The notes under the pieces are model-generated. The model saw only the letters and a list, made by a program, of their open reading frames with translations, was not told the DNA's origin and did not search any database. A program made the position numbers and the translations under genes. DNA of 64,000 bases from CBDCWQ01 sp965223435 (lineage in GTDB: Bacteria > Myxococcota > Kuafuiibacteriia > Kuafuiibacteriales > Kuafuiibacteriaceae): assembly GCA_965223435.1 (NCBI GenBank), contig CBDCWQ010000020.1, positions 1,054,001 to 1,118,000 on the forward strand, given 5' to 3'. Positions 9,083 to 16,786 of this stretch are shown here, one piece after another (position 1 is the first letter of the stretch; each line of letters begins with the position of its first letter).

Positions 9083-9247
9083 TGCACCTTTGAGGCTCCT
9101 GGCTATCTGGGCCTCCGCGGCGCTTGTCAGCGCTGGACTTTGAGCTGGTGCGGTTGCTGCGGCTCGAAGCCTTCAGGAGACGTTCGATCGCGGCGACCGA
9201 CTATGGGGAAAACACCGGCTTTAGTCCCCCTTGGGTAGGGAGTATTA

Positions 9248-9262
9248 TGCAATGTGATTGCA
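9248..9262. promoter_or_regulatory. Palindrome upstream of Fur/Zur-type regulator
   Basis: TGCAAT-GTG-ATTGCA is a perfect inverted repeat (6-3-6) about 100 bases before the regulator start, in a 282-base gap that is AT-rich near its end. It resembles the two palindromes before the metal operon. Autoregulation by the adjacent Fur-family protein is the natural inference. Confidence 0.5.
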
Positions 9263-9364
9263 ATAGTAACGTGCTTGTGCTGGATATTTCTTTAATTACC
9301 ACGCATTAGATGAATAAACACATCTCGTTTGCACTTACAAACCGTACCACGTATAAAACTGTCC

Positions 9365-9847
9365 ATGGGCGGCTTTTCTCGTGAGGAAGCGAAACGACGA
9401 ATTCACGGGGCTGGGCTTCGCGCTACCGCTCCGAGGGTTGCCGTCTTGCGCCTGCTTGCAACGACCAACAACCCTCTATCGCACGGTGAGGTCGTCGCCG
9501 CGATTGGCGATCATGATTGGGATCAAGCTACGCTCTACCGGAACCTGGTCAAGCTTGTAGAAGCCGACTTGGCTCGGATCGCCAGCAAGGTGGATGGTGT
9601 CACCCGATACGAAGCGCGGGGAGACGACGATAATCCGCACCTGCATCCACACTTCTCATGTCGAAAGTGCGGTTCGGTCAATTGTTTGCCAGAGGCCAAG
9701 CTGACAGGGCCCGTCGATCGCCGCTGGAACCGGTCCTTGGAAACGTCCGAGTTGCAATTGATCGGCGACTGTCCGGATTGCCTCGGGGTATACAAGCGAG
9801 GCCAAGTGCGTACAAATGGTCGCAAGCGCGCGAGGCAGCGACGATAG
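9365..9847 (+). CDS. Fur-family metalloregulator, probably Zur-like
   Basis: 160 residues from the ATG at 9365; an upstream in-frame TTG at 9329 is less likely. The N-terminal winged helix runs from RIHGAGLRATAPRVAVLRLL to DQATLYRNLVKLVEADL, the hallmark 'R.T..R..vl..L' and 'taTvYRnL..L' segments of the Fur family. The C-terminal part has the HLHPHFSCRKCGSVNCLPE region and GDCPDC, giving two CxxC pairs that form the structural zinc site. The Arg/Lys-rich tail (GRKRARQRR) is unusual. Position directly after a ZnuD-like receptor operon with matching palindromes favours a zinc sensor, although iron or peroxide sensing cannot be excluded. Confidence 0.8.
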   Translation: MGGFSREEAKRRIHGAGLRATAPRVAVLRLLATTNNPLSHGEVVAAIGDHDWDQATLYRNLVKLVEADLARIASKVDGVTRYEARGDDDNPHLHPHFSCRKCGSVNCLPEAKLTGPVDRRWNRSLETSELQLIGDCPDCLGVYKRGQVRTNGRKRARQRR

Positions 9848-9870
9848 AAGGCCTTGAGGCAGAGGTAGAT

Positions 9871-10242
9871 GTGAATCTGGAGCAGTTCAATGCGTACTGC
9901 GAGACATTCCCAGCAAGCTCCCATGTCGTCCAATGGGGTGGAGCCCACGTATGGAAAGTCGCCGACAAGGTGTTCGCGATTGGTGGCTGGACCAAGGACG
10001 ACCAATTGGGGGTCACGTTCAAGGTTTCGGAGGCTATGTTCGAAATTCTGCGTGATCATCCCGGATGCCGACCTGCACCCTATTTGGCGTCACGCGGAAT
10101 GAAGTGGGTTCAACGGTACAAGAAAAGCGGGTTGAGCGTCAGCAAATTGAAGAGGCACATCGCGGATTCGCACCGCCTGGTCGCGCTGGGGCTGTCCAAA
10201 AAACGGCGTTGCGAGCTAGGGTTGTACCTTGACGACGCGTAG
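9871..10242 (+). CDS. MmcQ/YjbR-family DNA-binding-like protein
   Basis: 123 residues from a GTG at 9871 with AGAGG upstream; the open frame extends back into the regulator gene but that part is out of character. Features of the family include an N-terminal FNAYCETFPASSH, the central VWKVADKVFAIGG strand pair, VTFKVSE and the C-terminal PYLASRGMKWVQRY followed by LKRHIADSHRLVALGLSKKRR. These small proteins have a CyaY-like fold with predicted DNA binding, and their role is unknown. The gene follows the regulator by 23 bases and may be cotranscribed with it. Confidence 0.75.
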   Translation: MNLEQFNAYCETFPASSHVVQWGGAHVWKVADKVFAIGGWTKDDQLGVTFKVSEAMFEILRDHPGCRPAPYLASRGMKWVQRYKKSGLSVSKLKRHIADSHRLVALGLSKKRRCELGLYLDDA

Positions 10243-10799
10243 CAGATGCTGAAGCCCCGAATGAGGCCGTCGTAGAGGAAAAGCGCCATCTCGAACCGAG
10301 GATTCTACGCCCTTCGTCTTCCTTATTGGTGACCGTAAACGGGCACCCGCAACCGCTCCTTTCATTGGCCCAGACAGATAAGAAATTGGCGACTCCGGTC
10401 AAGACGTGCCCCTGCAACTTACGTAGTCTGTAGTACATTCTGCTACACGACGGAGCGCCCTATGTCGCCGTCATCCCACAAATCCAACATTTGTCGGCCG
10501 TTTTAATATGCCAGGGGCTGCAATGCATGCAGGTTGAGCACGATTCTGCCGCCGCAAGACAAACGGGTAAGCGCAAGAGGCCGTTTGAAATTTTTTCCTG
10601 CGTCGCCCCTATGCCTTCAAAGAACTCGGAAGAGAAGGAAATTGGGCCGCCTGAAATAGCCGGGCCCTCAACGAGGATACCCGGTTCGACTTAGAAGGAA
10701 GGCGGCCCTACGCCTTCAAGATTGGGAGGAAATGGAGCTCGCTAAAATTTATGAGTCCCCGAAGGGCAGAAGGAAGCCAGCTCTACGCCTCCACGAACA
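10243..10799. other. Non-coding stretch between YjbR-like and TerD-like genes
   Basis: No convincing gene is seen in these 557 bases; the short frames on both strands show no family resemblance. The one structured feature is the nested hairpin at 10644-10708, listed separately. The stretch lies at the 3' ends of two convergent genes, so it may carry terminators. Confidence 0.5.
10644..10708. other. Nested stem-loop, possible structured RNA or terminator
   Basis: Outer arms GGGCCGCCT (10644-10652) and AGGCGGCCC (10700-10708) are perfectly complementary. Inside them GCCGGG (10659-10664) can pair with CCCGGT (10680-10685), and inside that CCTC (10666-10669) pairs with GAGG (10673-10676) around an AAC loop. 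No U-tract follows on either strand, so it is not a classical intrinsic terminator. It could be a REP-like element or a small structured RNA; function unknown. Confidence 0.45.
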
Positions 10800-13010
10800 T
10801 TATAGCAATTCAGCCAGTATCTTTTCAACCTCCATCGCGTTGTATGTGCATCCGGCCAGGCCAAATGAGATGTCGGCGGAATCAGAGTCAATGAGTATTG
10901 CGCCCCGCGCGTGCGCGTGCGCCTCTGCCAACTGAAGGAGAGTGGGTTTGGTCTTCGTGAACCCTGCGATTTCGCGTGCCGCCATCGCCACGTTCCCGTG
11001 TGCTCCCTCCACGTTGTTGTGAAATGCATTCGAACCCATATACAGGTCTGTAACGATTGCCGCACGCGCATCCAAGTCCACGACCAGAGGAACGCAGTAT
11101 CCACCGGTCCCGTTCAGGTCGAACTTGTGAGCAACCGTCTGAATGTCAAAACTCTTGTAGTTTGAATCAACCTTGTCTCGAACCATCCACCCCGCATGAC
11201 ACTGCATGTCGGAGAAGGCATCCCCGGCGTACCGGTAGACCTGAGCCGCGACGTATCGAACCTTCGAAGGAAGGCGCGACAGGGTCATGTCGATGAACTC
11301 CGCTGCTCCATGTGGCGCCGACTGAAGGTCGCCAGAGTGAACGATGCCGTCACCCCTCAGCTTTGTGTAGCTCACGTGCCCAGCGTACTTAAAGTCTTTG
11401 TCGAATTGAATCACCGAAAGGTCGAGATCGGTCCGCTGGTTTGCCTCCTTCCAATAGACGAATAGCCGGAGCACCTTGTCAAAGTCGATGCCAAGTCGGG
11501 TACCCCGACCAACATGGATCAATCCCTCGGAAGCAGCACGCTCCGAGAGAGGAACGGTGTAGTCGGCCAGCGCGGGATCAATACGTACTGTGCGCCCGGC
11601 CCACGACTCACGTTTGCGTAAAGTCTTGATGACAGCCTTGTCCAAGGCTGATCTTGTGGCTGCAATCGTTTCGTCGGACAGACTACCTCTAGCATTGTTG
11701 GGCAACACCTTGATCTTTCCGCGCTTGTTGATCACTGTGCGACATGCCTGGTCGTTGATGGTGGCAAAGTAGGTTTTCAGCACAATCAAACTCTTCACGG
11801 TCATGCCACTGGCCGCCTGCTCGAACGCATCGAGAATCTCAGGAGCGCGTCGAGGAAAGGTTCGAAGCAGGTGATGTAGACGGCGAGCGAGCACGCCAGG
11901 GCGCCCCGTCAAATGCTCAAGGAGTGGCCCGATATCAGGATCCTGCTTGTCAAACCAACCCGCGACGCCTGACTTGGCGGCGCTCGAGGCCAAGAGACGT
12001 TCAGTCTGTCCGTCAAAGGTCACAATCGTTCCGTTGCGGAGCTTGTCGAATGCAGCTGCCGTCTTGGGGAACTTCTTTTTGTATTCGCCGGGATGCAGAA
12101 ACCGGCCGATTTCCAACCATAACCTTTCGTAGCGTTTCAGGTCTTCCTCCAGCGATGGACTCCCCTCAAGGGCGCCAAGTATGGCTCTTCTCTGCTTACG
12201 GGACAGCTTGGGAAAACGGATTGGCTTAGCCAGACTGATGTCGGTTCCCGTCAGCGATGCGAAGAGTCGGAGCACGTCGGTAGGCGTTTTAGCCAGCGCC
12301 GTCGCATCGACGTAGTTCTCATCTTCCCACAGGATGCGACTCACCAGACTGCGATTCTCTTTTTGAGTCATCGCGTCGGGGTCCAACCCCTCAGTCCCAA
12401 AGAACTTGAGAAGCGACTGGATGTCCTTATGGAGGGCTTCTTTGACCGAGGACTTCGCCGTAAGCGATGCGTGGAGCCACATTTTCAACTTCACCATGAC
12501 CTCATCGGTCCACACGAAGCGAACAGTGGTCCACTCCATGTGAGAGTCCTTTTGCCTCCGCCCCAGGCGTTCGTTGGCCTTTTTCCACAGTGATTTCGTC
12601 TGAAACTGTGTCACTGGATCTGCGCCGAAGTCTTTCAAATCGAACAGCCAATCCGGGATGCACCTGCCGTTGTCTAGGCGCGTTCCCTCATCGAACAATT
12701 CGATGACGTTGCCGAGATACCCGATGATTCGCTTGGCGAAGTATTCGTCGTCGTCCGGGATGTCTTCCGGGAAACGGGCGAAGAGCGGAACGTAGGACAC
12801 ATCGCCTCCGCGCATCTTTCGCAAAGTTTGGACGACAAAGCCGTAATCCAAAAAGAACGCTTCGGATGCGCCTTCCAGATACTCGGGGTTCTCCACGTGG
12901 ACGCCAAGCGTGGCCAACTCAGACAAGATCACGAGGCGCTGTTTTGTACAAAGGCCCGGGCCTTTCTGAATGGGAATCAATCGAAGGCGTTTGATGGCAA
13001 TGTCTTTCAT
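10800..13010 (-). CDS. Large protein with C-terminal TerD-like domain (MXAN_6230/SCO0854-like)
   Basis: 736 residues. The N-terminal ~350 residues are mostly helical with no motif I recognise. A middle segment (about 375-400: GRPGVLARRLHHLLR) resembles the MXAN_6230/SCO0854 family. The last 250 residues follow the TerD pattern: LGIDFDKVLRLFVYWKE, TDLDLSVIQFD, DGIVHSGDLQSAPHGAAEFIDM, LPSKVRYVAAQVYRYAG, and finally YNAMEVEKILAELL. TerD domains bind calcium and belong to tellurite and chemical-stress systems. No RING-type cysteine cluster is visible and no other ter gene is nearby, so this is a solo member. Minus-strand start ATG at 13010. Confidence 0.65.
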   Translation of the reverse strand: MKDIAIKRLRLIPIQKGPGLCTKQRLVILSELATLGVHVENPEYLEGASEAFFLDYGFVVQTLRKMRGGDVSYVPLFARFPEDIPDDDEYFAKRIIGYLGNVIELFDEGTRLDNGRCIPDWLFDLKDFGADPVTQFQTKSLWKKANERLGRRQKDSHMEWTTVRFVWTDEVMVKLKMWLHASLTAKSSVKEALHKDIQSLLKFFGTEGLDPDAMTQKENRSLVSRILWEDENYVDATALAKTPTDVLRLFASLTGTDISLAKPIRFPKLSRKQRRAILGALEGSPSLEEDLKRYERLWLEIGRFLHPGEYKKKFPKTAAAFDKLRNGTIVTFDGQTERLLASSAAKSGVAGWFDKQDPDIGPLLEHLTGRPGVLARRLHHLLRTFPRRAPEILDAFEQAASGMTVKSLIVLKTYFATINDQACRTVINKRGKIKVLPNNARGSLSDETIAATRSALDKAVIKTLRKRESWAGRTVRIDPALADYTVPLSERAASEGLIHVGRGTRLGIDFDKVLRLFVYWKEANQRTDLDLSVIQFDKDFKYAGHVSYTKLRGDGIVHSGDLQSAPHGAAEFIDMTLSRLPSKVRYVAAQVYRYAGDAFSDMQCHAGWMVRDKVDSNYKSFDIQTVAHKFDLNGTGGYCVPLVVDLDARAAIVTDLYMGSNAFHNNVEGAHGNVAMAAREIAGFTKTKPTLLQLAEAHAHARGAILIDSDSADISFGLAGCTYNAMEVEKILAELL

Positions 13011-13430
13011 GTATCCCTCGCGCTTCTACTCTGCACGTAGCGTGCCACCGAGGTGGTGGCGCTCGGGGCTCGCCTGCGTCGAGCGGTCTAGGTGCGGAAG
13101 GGAGCGGTTTTTGGGACGATCATGGCTCGCTGTCTTCGGTGCCCGTCGGTTTAGCTTAGTCGTATGAGATATCTATAGTAATAAATATATATACAATTGG
13201 ATATATATACGAATCAAAGGGTGGTCATGGGGATCCTTGCTCCAAATCCACCCTGCGGGCCGTATTCCCTGATGGGCCATCGTGGTGCCCAAAGATGGAC
13301 ATCCGTCGCCTGAATGCGCGCATACCGTCGCCATCAAGATCGCTGGACGCTGCCAAAGTCGGCCATTTGTATTGCGGCTGTGGGGTTGTGCGTCTGGTAT
13401 TCGCCGCCCCCATAGGTTCTACTCTAGACC
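13011..13430. other. Intergenic region with AT-rich palindromic tract
   Basis: 420 bases between divergent genes with no supported gene. At about 13168-13217 there is a strongly AT-rich tract (repeated ATATATA around CAATTGG) in otherwise GC-rich DNA. It probably holds divergent promoters for the TerD-like gene and the exonuclease gene. Confidence 0.45.
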
Positions 13431-13949
13431 ATGAGTTACGTTATGGTTGATGTGGAGGCTGATGGCCCCATACCCGGTGATTTTTCCATGGTCAGCTTTG
13501 GAGCGGTCATCGTCGAGTCGGAGCTATCGAGATACTTCCACGGAAAGCTTAGACCCATTTCGGATCAGTGGATACCGGAGGCACTCAAGGTGAGTGGTTA
13601 CACGCGGGAACACACGCTCACGTTTTTGGAACCCAAGGGGGTTATGGAAGGGTTTGCGGACTGGCTTGCGAAAAATTGCGATGACAGACTCATATTTGTT
13701 TCAGACAACAATGGCTTCGATTGGCAGTTCATAAACTGGTACTTCCACCATTTTTTAGGCAAAAACCCTTTTGGGTTTAGCTCCCAAAATTTAGGCTCTT
13801 TGTACAAGGGGCTGGTTGGCGATACCTTCAAGAACTTTAAGCATCTTCGTCGGACCAAGCACACCCACAATCCGGTTGATGACGCACGCGGCAATGCTGA
13901 AGCACTTTTGGCCATGAAGGAAAAGATGGGGCTAAAAATTAAATTCTGA
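13431..13949 (+). CDS. DEDDh-type 3'-5' exonuclease (DnaQ-like fold)
   Basis: 172 residues. Exo I is MVDVEADGPIPGD (catalytic Asp and Glu near residues 7-9), Exo II is FVSDNNGFDWQFINWYFH (Asp near 100), and Exo III is HTHNPVDDARGNAEAL with the HxxxxD pair near 145-150. This matches the small Rv2179c-like exoribonuclease family rather than DNA polymerase epsilon subunits. The gene is visibly more AT-rich and richer in Lys/Phe/Asn codons than its neighbours, a sign of transfer. The natural substrate is unknown; it sits alone beside decayed genes. Confidence 0.75.
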   Translation: MSYVMVDVEADGPIPGDFSMVSFGAVIVESELSRYFHGKLRPISDQWIPEALKVSGYTREHTLTFLEPKGVMEGFADWLAKNCDDRLIFVSDNNGFDWQFINWYFHHFLGKNPFGFSSQNLGSLYKGLVGDTFKNFKHLRRTKHTHNPVDDARGNAEALLAMKEKMGLKIKF

Positions 13950-13991
13950 AACACAATACTATCCTTGACCAACCCCATAGTCCGCCGCGGG

Positions 13992-14120
13992 TTGGAGCTT
14001 ATTCTGAAAAGTCGCTACGTGGTTCCTGCGAGGCTCAAAGAGGCAGGCTTTGATTTTCTCTTCCACTGGTGGTCGGACGCCGCAGCAGACGTGGTGGGTC
14101 GATATCAAGGCGGACAATAG
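13992..14120 (+). pseudogene. Remnant of a TIGR01777-type SDR epimerase (C-terminus only)
   Basis: The reading from 13992 to the TAG at 14120 begins LELILKSRYVVPARLKEAGF and continues DFLFHWWSDAAADVV. This closely follows the end of TIGR01777/DUF1731 epimerases (pattern 'lLl.s.rv.P.rL.eaGF.F..p....al.dl'). No Rossmann N-terminus precedes it, only the end of the exonuclease gene. It is therefore a 3' fragment of about 40 codons left by deletion. Recognition is from memory of the motif. Confidence 0.55.
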
Positions 14121-14372
14121 CAAGATTCAAACGAGACCTTGCCGGAAAACACCCCGTTTGTGGTCGCGCTTGGACGTGGCTTGGGATGAGGACTCGCTTG
14201 TTTGCTGTACTCCGCACGGCACCGCTCAACGGAAAAACACAGGCCAACAACAACTCGCCTGATGTCCAAAATAGCTGGGACATCCCGCCCGAGGCTGGAG
14301 CAGCAGCACTCGGTTTGGGGCAACGCCTTGACCAGCTCGATGCCCATTTGCTGGGCGCAAAGGAGCAATGAA

Positions 14373-14575
14373 ATGACCGATTACCCATTCAAACCAGACC
14401 CAAACCTTGACCTCGTGTTGGAGAGTCCCGGGGTGAAAGCACCAAGTATACGGTATTTGCCATTCACGGTGATGAGCAGGCCCATAAGACTCACGACGAG
14501 ATGGGATTTGTCGATGGTTGGGGCACATGTCTGGATCAAATGGTTCAGTGTATCCAAGACGGTAACATTCGCTAA
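14373..14575 (+). pseudogene. AHSA1/SRPBCC domain gene, internally deleted and frameshifted
   Basis: From ATG 14373 the reading MTDYPFKPDPNLDLVLE matches the start of AHSA1-type SRPBCC proteins. From 14432, shifted by one frame, it reads GESTKYTVFAIHGDEQAHKT followed by HDEMGFVDGWGTCLDQMVQ, the conserved C-terminus of the same family, to a TAA at 14575. About 75-80 central codons are missing and the two halves are out of frame, so the gene is dead. Just upstream a frame ends RLDQLDAHLLGAKEQ at 14371, which may be the tail of a partner ArsR regulator, as ArsR-SRPBCC pairs are common; that part is tentative. Confidence 0.65.
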
Positions 14576-14659
14576 CCAACCACTTGATACTTGGTAACCG
14601 GTTTGAAGTTGATCAAAACACGCGCTCGCGGCGGGGCTCGAACCTCATTCGCTAACCAA
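14566..14659 (+). repeat. Direct repeat of 14 bases 80 bp apart
   Basis: CATTCGCTAACCAA occurs at 14566-14579, at the end of the SRPBCC remnant, and again at 14646-14659. It is short but exact and could mark the deletion or duplication that broke this region. No gene is seen between 14576 and 14794. Confidence 0.5.
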
Positions 14660-14794
14660 TTCATGGGATTGCTCGTAAGTATTGGATTTTGTCGAGAGGT
14701 TTGAAGTGCTGGGGGCTGTATGAATCGAGGCACTCCGGGGTTTCCTGCGCTGGCCGACGAGTGGTCACCTAACGGAAAATGCGCTGGCACAAAG

Positions 14795-15148
14795 ATGGGG
14801 TCCTGGAGCGCCAAGCCGTTTGGCAACGACACCGCACTCGATTGGTTTCACGCGCTAGAAGAGGCGTCCGATCCCACGCTCTTCATTCGCGAGACGATCC
14901 AGAAGACCGGGGCCGGGTCCCAGTTGGATGCGTCGACCGGAGAGTCTGTGATCGCGGCCGCCGCGATGGTAGCAGCGGCCGCAGCTGAGCCCGTCGGATC
15001 GTTGCCAAAAGAGATGAAGGCATGGGTTCGCCACAACGGCTATGTGCCGGAGGCTGACTTGCTCGATGCTTGTATACACGCGGTGGAGCGAGTCGCGTCC
15101 GGCTTTGAGCTCGCAGAGCTTTGGGCTGAGAGCAGCTCCGCCGGAACG
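14795..15148 (+). pseudogene. DUF4259 gene, 5' part, interrupted by IS3-family element
   Basis: From ATG 14795 the protein begins MGSWSAKPFGNDTALDWFHA, the diagnostic start of DUF4259 ('MGtWg..pf.nDtAlDwl'). It continues with an Ala-rich helix AAAAMVAAAAAEPVG, LPKEMKAWV, and FELAELWAESSSA, matching the conserved 'SEL.ELW.es' near the end of that domain. There the IS begins. The reading resumes after the element with EGAKTWRKNLNKLLEKV at 16787, which is the expected continuation. The function of DUF4259 is unknown. Confidence 0.75.
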
Positions 15149-15181
15149 TGTCAACGAGTTTGAGACAGTCCCTGTTTGAAT

Positions 15182-16219
15182 TTAGTGTAGCACCTCCTCT
15201 TGCGACTGCTCGGTTGGTTTTTGATGTGAGGCCGCGAGTGCTGGGTTGTTGATCCAGACCTCTTGCGGCGGATGTGCCACGCGTGGTGGGCCATGAACAA
15301 AGCGTTCTGGCTTCGCTTCGTAGGCCTTAAGTAGCGCCTTCTGGCGCACGTTGAGCACGGTGTCTGTGCGACCGTGGTGAATGTCGCTGGGCGTGAGAAG
15401 AGCCAGACCCGAGTGACGGTGTTCGTCATTGTACCAGGCAAAGAATGTGCGGCAGAAAAGCCTGGCGTCTTCCAGGCACCCGAAACGCTCCGGAAACTCC
15501 GGTCGGTACTTCATCGTTTTGAAGTGCGCCTCCGAGAACGGATTGTCCGTGGAGGTGTACGGGCGACTATGTGTCTTCGTGACGCCAAGATCGGCCATGA
15601 GTAGGGCGACTGGCTTGCTGCGCATGGACGTGCCCCGATCAGCGTGAATAGTGAGTTGGTTTGGTTCGATCATCTGCTTTTGCAGGGTCTCCTTGATAAA
15701 ACGCTTGGCCAGTGTACCCGATTCACGATTTGCCACCATCCAGCCGACCACGTATCGACTGTACACGTCGAGCATGACGTACAGGTAGTAGTAGGTCCAT
15801 TTCTCGGGGCCGAGCAGCTTGGTTATGTCCCACGACCATAGTTCGTTGGGCGACGTGGCAAGCAGCTCCGGCTTGGCATACGCCGGATGACGAAGCTGAT
15901 CGCGGCGTTCGCGCACCTCCTCGTTCGCGGCGAGAATCCGATACATCGTTCGGACCGAGCACAGGTACTTTCTTTCATCTAAAAGCGTGGCATATACCTC
16001 TGTTGGCGCCTTATCGACAAACCGATCGCTATGAAGAACAGCGAGCACAGACTGTCGCTCTTCAGGACGAAGGGCTCGCGCAGGAGTGGGCCGAGGTCGC
16101 TCAACTGTCACCTTTGGATCGAGGCGACGGTAGAGGGTTGCCCGGGGAATCGCGAGTGCTGCGCACAGCGGGGCTTTGGCGATTGAGTTGCCCTTGGTAA
16201 ACTCGGTGGCTGCGTTCAT
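15182..16219 (-). CDS. IS3-family transposase OrfB (DDE integrase)
   Basis: 345 residues. An HTH_21-like N-terminus (MYRILAANEEVRERRDQLRH) leads into the rve integrase core. Catalytic Asp is in LWSWDITKLLG, the second Asp in TIHADRGTSM, and Glu in NPFSEAHFKTMKYRPEFPERF; AWYNDEHRHSGLALLTP follows as usual. The ATG overlaps the orfA stop (ATGA), so expression may use coupling rather than only the frameshift typical of IS3 elements. The frame looks complete. Confidence 0.9.
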   Translation of the reverse strand: MNAATEFTKGNSIAKAPLCAALAIPRATLYRRLDPKVTVERPRPTPARALRPEERQSVLAVLHSDRFVDKAPTEVYATLLDERKYLCSVRTMYRILAANEEVRERRDQLRHPAYAKPELLATSPNELWSWDITKLLGPEKWTYYYLYVMLDVYSRYVVGWMVANRESGTLAKRFIKETLQKQMIEPNQLTIHADRGTSMRSKPVALLMADLGVTKTHSRPYTSTDNPFSEAHFKTMKYRPEFPERFGCLEDARLFCRTFFAWYNDEHRHSGLALLTPSDIHHGRTDTVLNVRQKALLKAYEAKPERFVHGPPRVAHPPQEVWINNPALAASHQKPTEQSQEEVLH

Positions 16220-16548
16220 GATTCGCTCCCTTCTTCGTCGATCGTCTTCAGCGGAATCCCCAGAACCTGCGAGACTTTTTTTTGGATCTCGATGATCGCC
16301 TCAGCCTGTCCAAGCTTCTGCTGAAGCCGAGCATTTTCCCGACGGAGCCGATCATTTTCGACCACCATCGGGTCCTTTCGTCGCCCTGGCTTACGGCCCC
16401 GCTTCTTGGGTCCAAGCCCGACGAAAGCACCGTTGTCCCGCTGTTTACGCCAATGGGTGATCGTCGATGAGTAGAGCCCCTCCCTCCGAAGGAGAGCGCC
16501 GATCTCACCGGCTTCCTTGCACCCATCGATCTCCCTGAGAATCTTCAT
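16216..16548 (-). CDS. IS3-family OrfA, helix-turn-helix protein with possibly lost start
   Basis: 110 residues from ATG 16548: MKILREIDGCKEAGEIGALL then REGLYSSTITHWRKQ, the HTH of IS3 OrfA, and a leucine-zipper-like helix ending QKKVSQVLG. The frame stays open upstream of the ATG and encodes RPKRRTFTAEYK, the usual conserved start of such proteins, but no ATG, GTG or TTG precedes it before an in-frame TGA. Either translation begins at 16548 with a trimmed N-terminus, or this copy has lost its start codon. Confidence 0.8.
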   Translation of the reverse strand: MKILREIDGCKEAGEIGALLRREGLYSSTITHWRKQRDNGAFVGLGPKKRGRKPGRRKDPMVVENDRLRRENARLQQKLGQAEAIIEIQKKVSQVLGIPLKTIDEEGSES

Positions 16549-16786
16549 CTTGTACTCGGCCGTGAAGGTCCGACGTTTCGGCCGCTCTAAATCTCATCTC
16601 CGCTCTCCACAGGTCACCAACAACCTGGTCACAGGTTTGTAGTCTCCTCCTCCCCCGCACCCCCACCACCTCCTGGAGGTTCACGATGTGCTATGGATCA
16701 CACGGGTGCGGACGAGTAGGTCGTCTACGACAACGACAACTGACTCTCTAATTTCGGAACAGGTTACTGTCTCACGTTCGTTGGCA

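Larger units (their letters stand above)
15149..16786 (-). mobile_element. IS3-family insertion sequence
   Basis: About 1.64 kb bounded by imperfect inverted repeats. The left end reads TGTCAACGAGTTTGAGACAG; the right end, read inward on the other strand, is TGCCAACGAACGTGAGACAG. 16 of 20 positions agree and similarity continues inward (CCTGTT...GAAATTAG). Both ends start TG as usual for IS3 elements. It carries orfA and orfB on the minus strand. No clean 3-4 bp target duplication is visible (flanks ACG and CAG). It splits a DUF4259 gene. About 230 bases upstream of orfA inside the element are non-coding. Confidence 0.85.

Noticed and set aside
9083..9143. Short hydrophobic reading (RLLAIWASAALVSAGL) after the last operon gene
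   Set aside because: It looks like a bit of a signal peptide but is under 20 codons and has no ribosome site; it could be a relic, but this cannot be supported.
10139..10438. Minus-strand frame of 99 codons
   Set aside because: It overlaps the YjbR-like gene and has an Arg/Ser/Ala-rich composition without motifs.
10560..10720. Possible integron attC site in the hairpin region
   Set aside because: The paired arms lack the RYYYAAC and GTTRRRY core sites and no integrase is present.
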